Below, piece by piece: positions 62,219 to 64,000 of a DNA stretch of 64,000 nt. The stretch is from contig JIBA01000013.1 in assembly GCA_000620545.1 (NCBI GenBank), positions 124,001-188,000 on the forward strand, read 5' to 3'. Source of the stretch: Intrasporangiaceae bacterium URHB0013. Its GTDB lineage: Bacteria; Actinomycetota; Actinomycetes; Actinomycetales; Dermatophilaceae. The notes beneath the pieces are model-generated. The model searched no databases. It saw nothing but the letters and a program-made list of their open reading frames with translations, and was not told the origin of the DNA. The position numbers and the translations under genes were made by a program. Every line of letters begins with the position of its first letter. Position 1 is the stretch's first letter.

Positions 62219-62722
62219 TCATCGCATGGTCCCGCCGCTGGCGCCGGTCCGGCGCGACGACGAGTAGGTGTCGTCAGTCGTGACGGCGTGACGGCCCCGC
62301 GACAGCGCGACACCGAGCAGCACCATGCCGAGACCGAGGAGCAGGTGCAGCCAGTTGTCGGCCGAGTTGAGCGGCACGAAGTTGGCGGCCGAGTCCTCGT
62401 CGACGACGAGGCCGTAGACCCACAGCACCAGGTAGACGATGCCGCCGCCGATGAGATAGGCCCGCGAGGAGGAGAACCGGCGCGATGCCGCGATCCCCAA
62501 GACGCCGAAGAGGAGGTGCACGATGTTGTGCAGGACCGACACCTCGAAGATGCCGAGCAGCATGGCGTCCGACTCGTGGCCGGCGGCCGCGAGCTGGTCG
62601 TAGTCGGAGGTCACGCCCGGGATGAAGCCGAGGACACCGACGAGGAGGAAGCCGACGCCGACGACGAGGGCGGCTGTCTGCAAGGTGGTGCGGCGACGTG
62701 CGCCGGAATCGTGAGCGCTCAT
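62219..62722 (-). CDS. DUF4383 membrane protein
   Basis: Integral membrane protein of 167 aa with four helices, of the DUF4383 family common in actinobacteria. The segments VVGVGFLLVGVLGFIPGVTSD, SVLHNIVHLLFGVLGIA, YLIGGGIVYLVLWVYGL and ADNWLHLLLGLGMVLLGVAL match it; the paired histidines in HNIVHL and WLHLLLG are conserved. The function is unknown. AAAGGAG lies 7 nt before the ATG. It is divergent from a GAF-ANTAR gene across a tandem repeat array. Confidence 0.9.
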   Translation of the reverse strand: MSAHDSGARRRTTLQTAALVVGVGFLLVGVLGFIPGVTSDYDQLAAAGHESDAMLLGIFEVSVLHNIVHLLFGVLGIAASRRFSSSRAYLIGGGIVYLVLWVYGLVVDEDSAANFVPLNSADNWLHLLLGLGMVLLGVALSRGRHAVTTDDTYSSSRRTGASGGTMR

Positions 62723-62778
62723 GAGCGGTCTCCTTTGGTGCGAAGGGTGATCGTGACGGGTGCGTTCCCAGATCGCGC

Positions 62779-62842
62779 CGCCCGAAACATCCCGCGCCCG
62801 AAACGTCCCGCGCCCGACACATCCCGCGCCTGACGAATCCCG
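62779..62842. repeat. Four 16-bp tandem repeats in a divergent promoter region
   Basis: The unit CGCCCGAAACATCCCG occurs at 62779, 62795 (one change), 62811 (one change) and 62827 (more diverged). It lies 57 nt from the DUF4383 start and 84 nt from the GAF-ANTAR start, so it may be an operator array. Confidence 0.8.
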
Positions 62843-62925
62843 GGCGTGCTGCGGCCGGCTGGGGGCCGCCAGGCGTAGGGTTGGGGTGCGACGTCGTGGT
62901 GACGCCCGGCGACGGAGGAGGACTG

Positions 62926-63648
62926 GTGGACGACAGGACCTCCCTGCTAGCCAAGCTCGCCCAGGAGATGGCGCGGCAGACGGCGAGCGACCCCATGGCG
63001 CACCGCCTCTGCCGGTCGGCCACGAGCTTGCTCGGCGCCGACGGGGCCGCGATCACCTTGGCCTACACGGGCGCCCACCGCGTCACGCTGTGCGTCACGG
63101 ACGAGCGGGCCGCGCGCCTCGAGGACCTCCAGGACCTCCTGGGTGAGGGGCCGGGACCCACGGCCTACCGGACCGGTCGACGAGTGCACGTGCTGGTCGG
63201 CGACGGCGACCACCGTTGGCCCCGGTTCGATGCGTCGGCCCACCAGGCCCTCGGCTCCATCAACGTGCACGCCATCCCGATCCGCCCGGACCACGCGACG
63301 CTGGGCGTGTTCACCTGTCACCTCCAGCCCGGCCAGAAGCTGCTGCTCAGCATGGGAACGGCCCAGTTCCTCGCGGACGCGGTGGGGGTCGCGCTGCTGC
63401 GGGACCCGCTGGCCCAGTCGGTCGGTGGCCAGGATGGTGACGGTCCGTGGTCCAGCAGGTCCCGCATCCACCAGGCGACCGGCATGGTGGTGGCCCAGCT
63501 CGGCATCCAGCCCGGTGACGCCCTGGCCCTCCTGCGAGCACATGCCTTCGCCCAGGACGCCACGCTGGACGAGATCGCCACCTCCGTGACCGACCGCGTG
63601 CTTGACTTCAGTCAGATGGACCACGGCAACGGGAGCACCGACTCATGA
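62926..63648 (+). CDS. GAF-ANTAR RNA-binding regulator (third type)
   Basis: Protein of 240 aa: a GAF region (LLGADGAAITLAYTGAHR, then PIRPDHATLGVFTCHLQ) and an ANTAR domain at the end (RIHQATGMVVAQLGIQPGDA, with LDEIATSVTDRVLDF). It is distinct from the two groups elsewhere in the window. The GTG at 62926 has a GGAGGAGG box 5 nt upstream. Its TGA overlaps the ATG of the next GAF gene as ATGA, giving a two-gene unit. Confidence 0.88.
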   Translation: MDDRTSLLAKLAQEMARQTASDPMAHRLCRSATSLLGADGAAITLAYTGAHRVTLCVTDERAARLEDLQDLLGEGPGPTAYRTGRRVHVLVGDGDHRWPRFDASAHQALGSINVHAIPIRPDHATLGVFTCHLQPGQKLLLSMGTAQFLADAVGVALLRDPLAQSVGGQDGDGPWSSRSRIHQATGMVVAQLGIQPGDALALLRAHAFAQDATLDEIATSVTDRVLDFSQMDHGNGSTDS

Positions 63649-64000
63649 GCGTCACCTCCACGCAGGCCTTCGCCAAGGTCGTCTCCGCCCTGGTCCGTGA
63701 CGACCTCGACGTCGTCACGGTCCTCGCCGACCTCATGGCCGACGCCTGCGAGAGCCTCGCCGCGGACGCCGTCGGGCTGCTCGTGACGGGTGATCTCGTC
63801 GAGCCGGAGGTCCTGTCGGCGACGACGCATGCCGTCGGCGACCTCGAGCTCTACCAGCTGCAGGCCGGACGTGGTCCGTGCGTCGACGCCGTGCGCACGA
63901 AGGCGCTGGCGCGCGCCACCGGCGTCCAGGAGATCGAGACACGCTGGGGTGACGTGGGCCGGGCCATCACCCGAGCCGGCTACGCCGGCGTCTCCGCCTA
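63645..64000 (+). CDS. GAF-domain protein, truncated by window end
   Basis: Only the first 118 codons are in the window. They show a GAF-domain start: AFAKVVSALVRDDLDVVTVL, the segment VGLLVTGDLVEPEVLSATTH, and LYQLQAGRGPCVDAVR, which match the GAF halves of the ANTAR proteins here. A C-terminal ANTAR domain is likely but not seen. It is coupled (ATGA) to the gene at 62926. Confidence 0.85.
   Translation, partial: MSVTSTQAFAKVVSALVRDDLDVVTVLADLMADACESLAADAVGLLVTGDLVEPEVLSATTHAVGDLELYQLQAGRGPCVDAVRTKALARATGVQEIETRWGDVGRAITRAGYAGVSA

Noticed and set aside
62779-62842. CRISPR-like array
   Set aside because: Repeats are 16 bp in direct contact with no spacers and no cas genes nearby.

Overview
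The window is very GC-rich, gene-dense chromosomal DNA with frequent GTG starts, many 1-4 nt stop/start overlaps and GC-biased third codon positions. Its families (GAF-ANTAR regulators, an LLM-class F420-type oxidoreductase, DUF4383 and DUF6766 membrane proteins, MalT-like LuxR regulators, an actinobacterial-type NarGHJI) point to an actinobacterium, probably Micrococcales or Intrasporangiaceae-like; the family-level guess is inference. I saw no rRNA, tRNA, CRISPR array, insertion sequence or phage gene.

Left part (1-12 kb): a LuxR/GAF regulator lies beside a respiratory nitrate reductase operon on the minus strand, narG-narH-narJ-narI-narK. Upstream on the same strand are a hemerythrin-like protein and a DUF2249 protein. 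A divergent SufR/COG2345-like HTH regulator with conserved cysteines faces them, with a 31-bp palindrome between. This reads as a nitrate/nitrogen-oxide respiration locus with an Fe-S or NO-type sensor (inference).

Middle (12-32 kb): mixed single genes, namely SRPBCC, RibD-C/DHFR-like, LLM oxidoreductase, an unrecognised polytopic membrane protein, a broken SLC13 transporter, DUF1254, YdeI, DoxX, GH13, VOC, GNAT, a small secreted protein, a large MalT-like regulator and a doubled PCD/VOC protein. The most unusual locus here is 20481-23843. A lysine-poor, cysteine-free repeat protein with a RiPP-leader-like N terminus sits 6 nt upstream of an M50 membrane metalloprotease that carries a PqqD-like N-terminal domain and an exported C-terminal domain with two CxxC motifs.

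Redox island (32-43 kb): an operon of an unknown 425-aa protein, an FMN/Fe-S glutamate-synthase-like protein and cytochrome bd (cydAB) diverges from malic enzyme, poxB and ndh across a 433-bp control region. Together they would feed electrons from pyruvate and NADH to menaquinone and on to oxygen at low oxygen tension.

Right part (43-64 kb): small membrane and lipoproteins (including a 27-aa coupled membrane peptide), an FMN reductase, an Orn/Lys/Arg decarboxylase, a zinc alcohol dehydrogenase, an SDR, RecQ, an epimerase, a glycosyltransferase, an orphan ctaD coupled to MBL and HAD enzymes, and six GAF-ANTAR proteins plus a seventh GAF protein cut by the window end. Several AT-poor tandem repeats and hairpins sit in the intergenic gaps.
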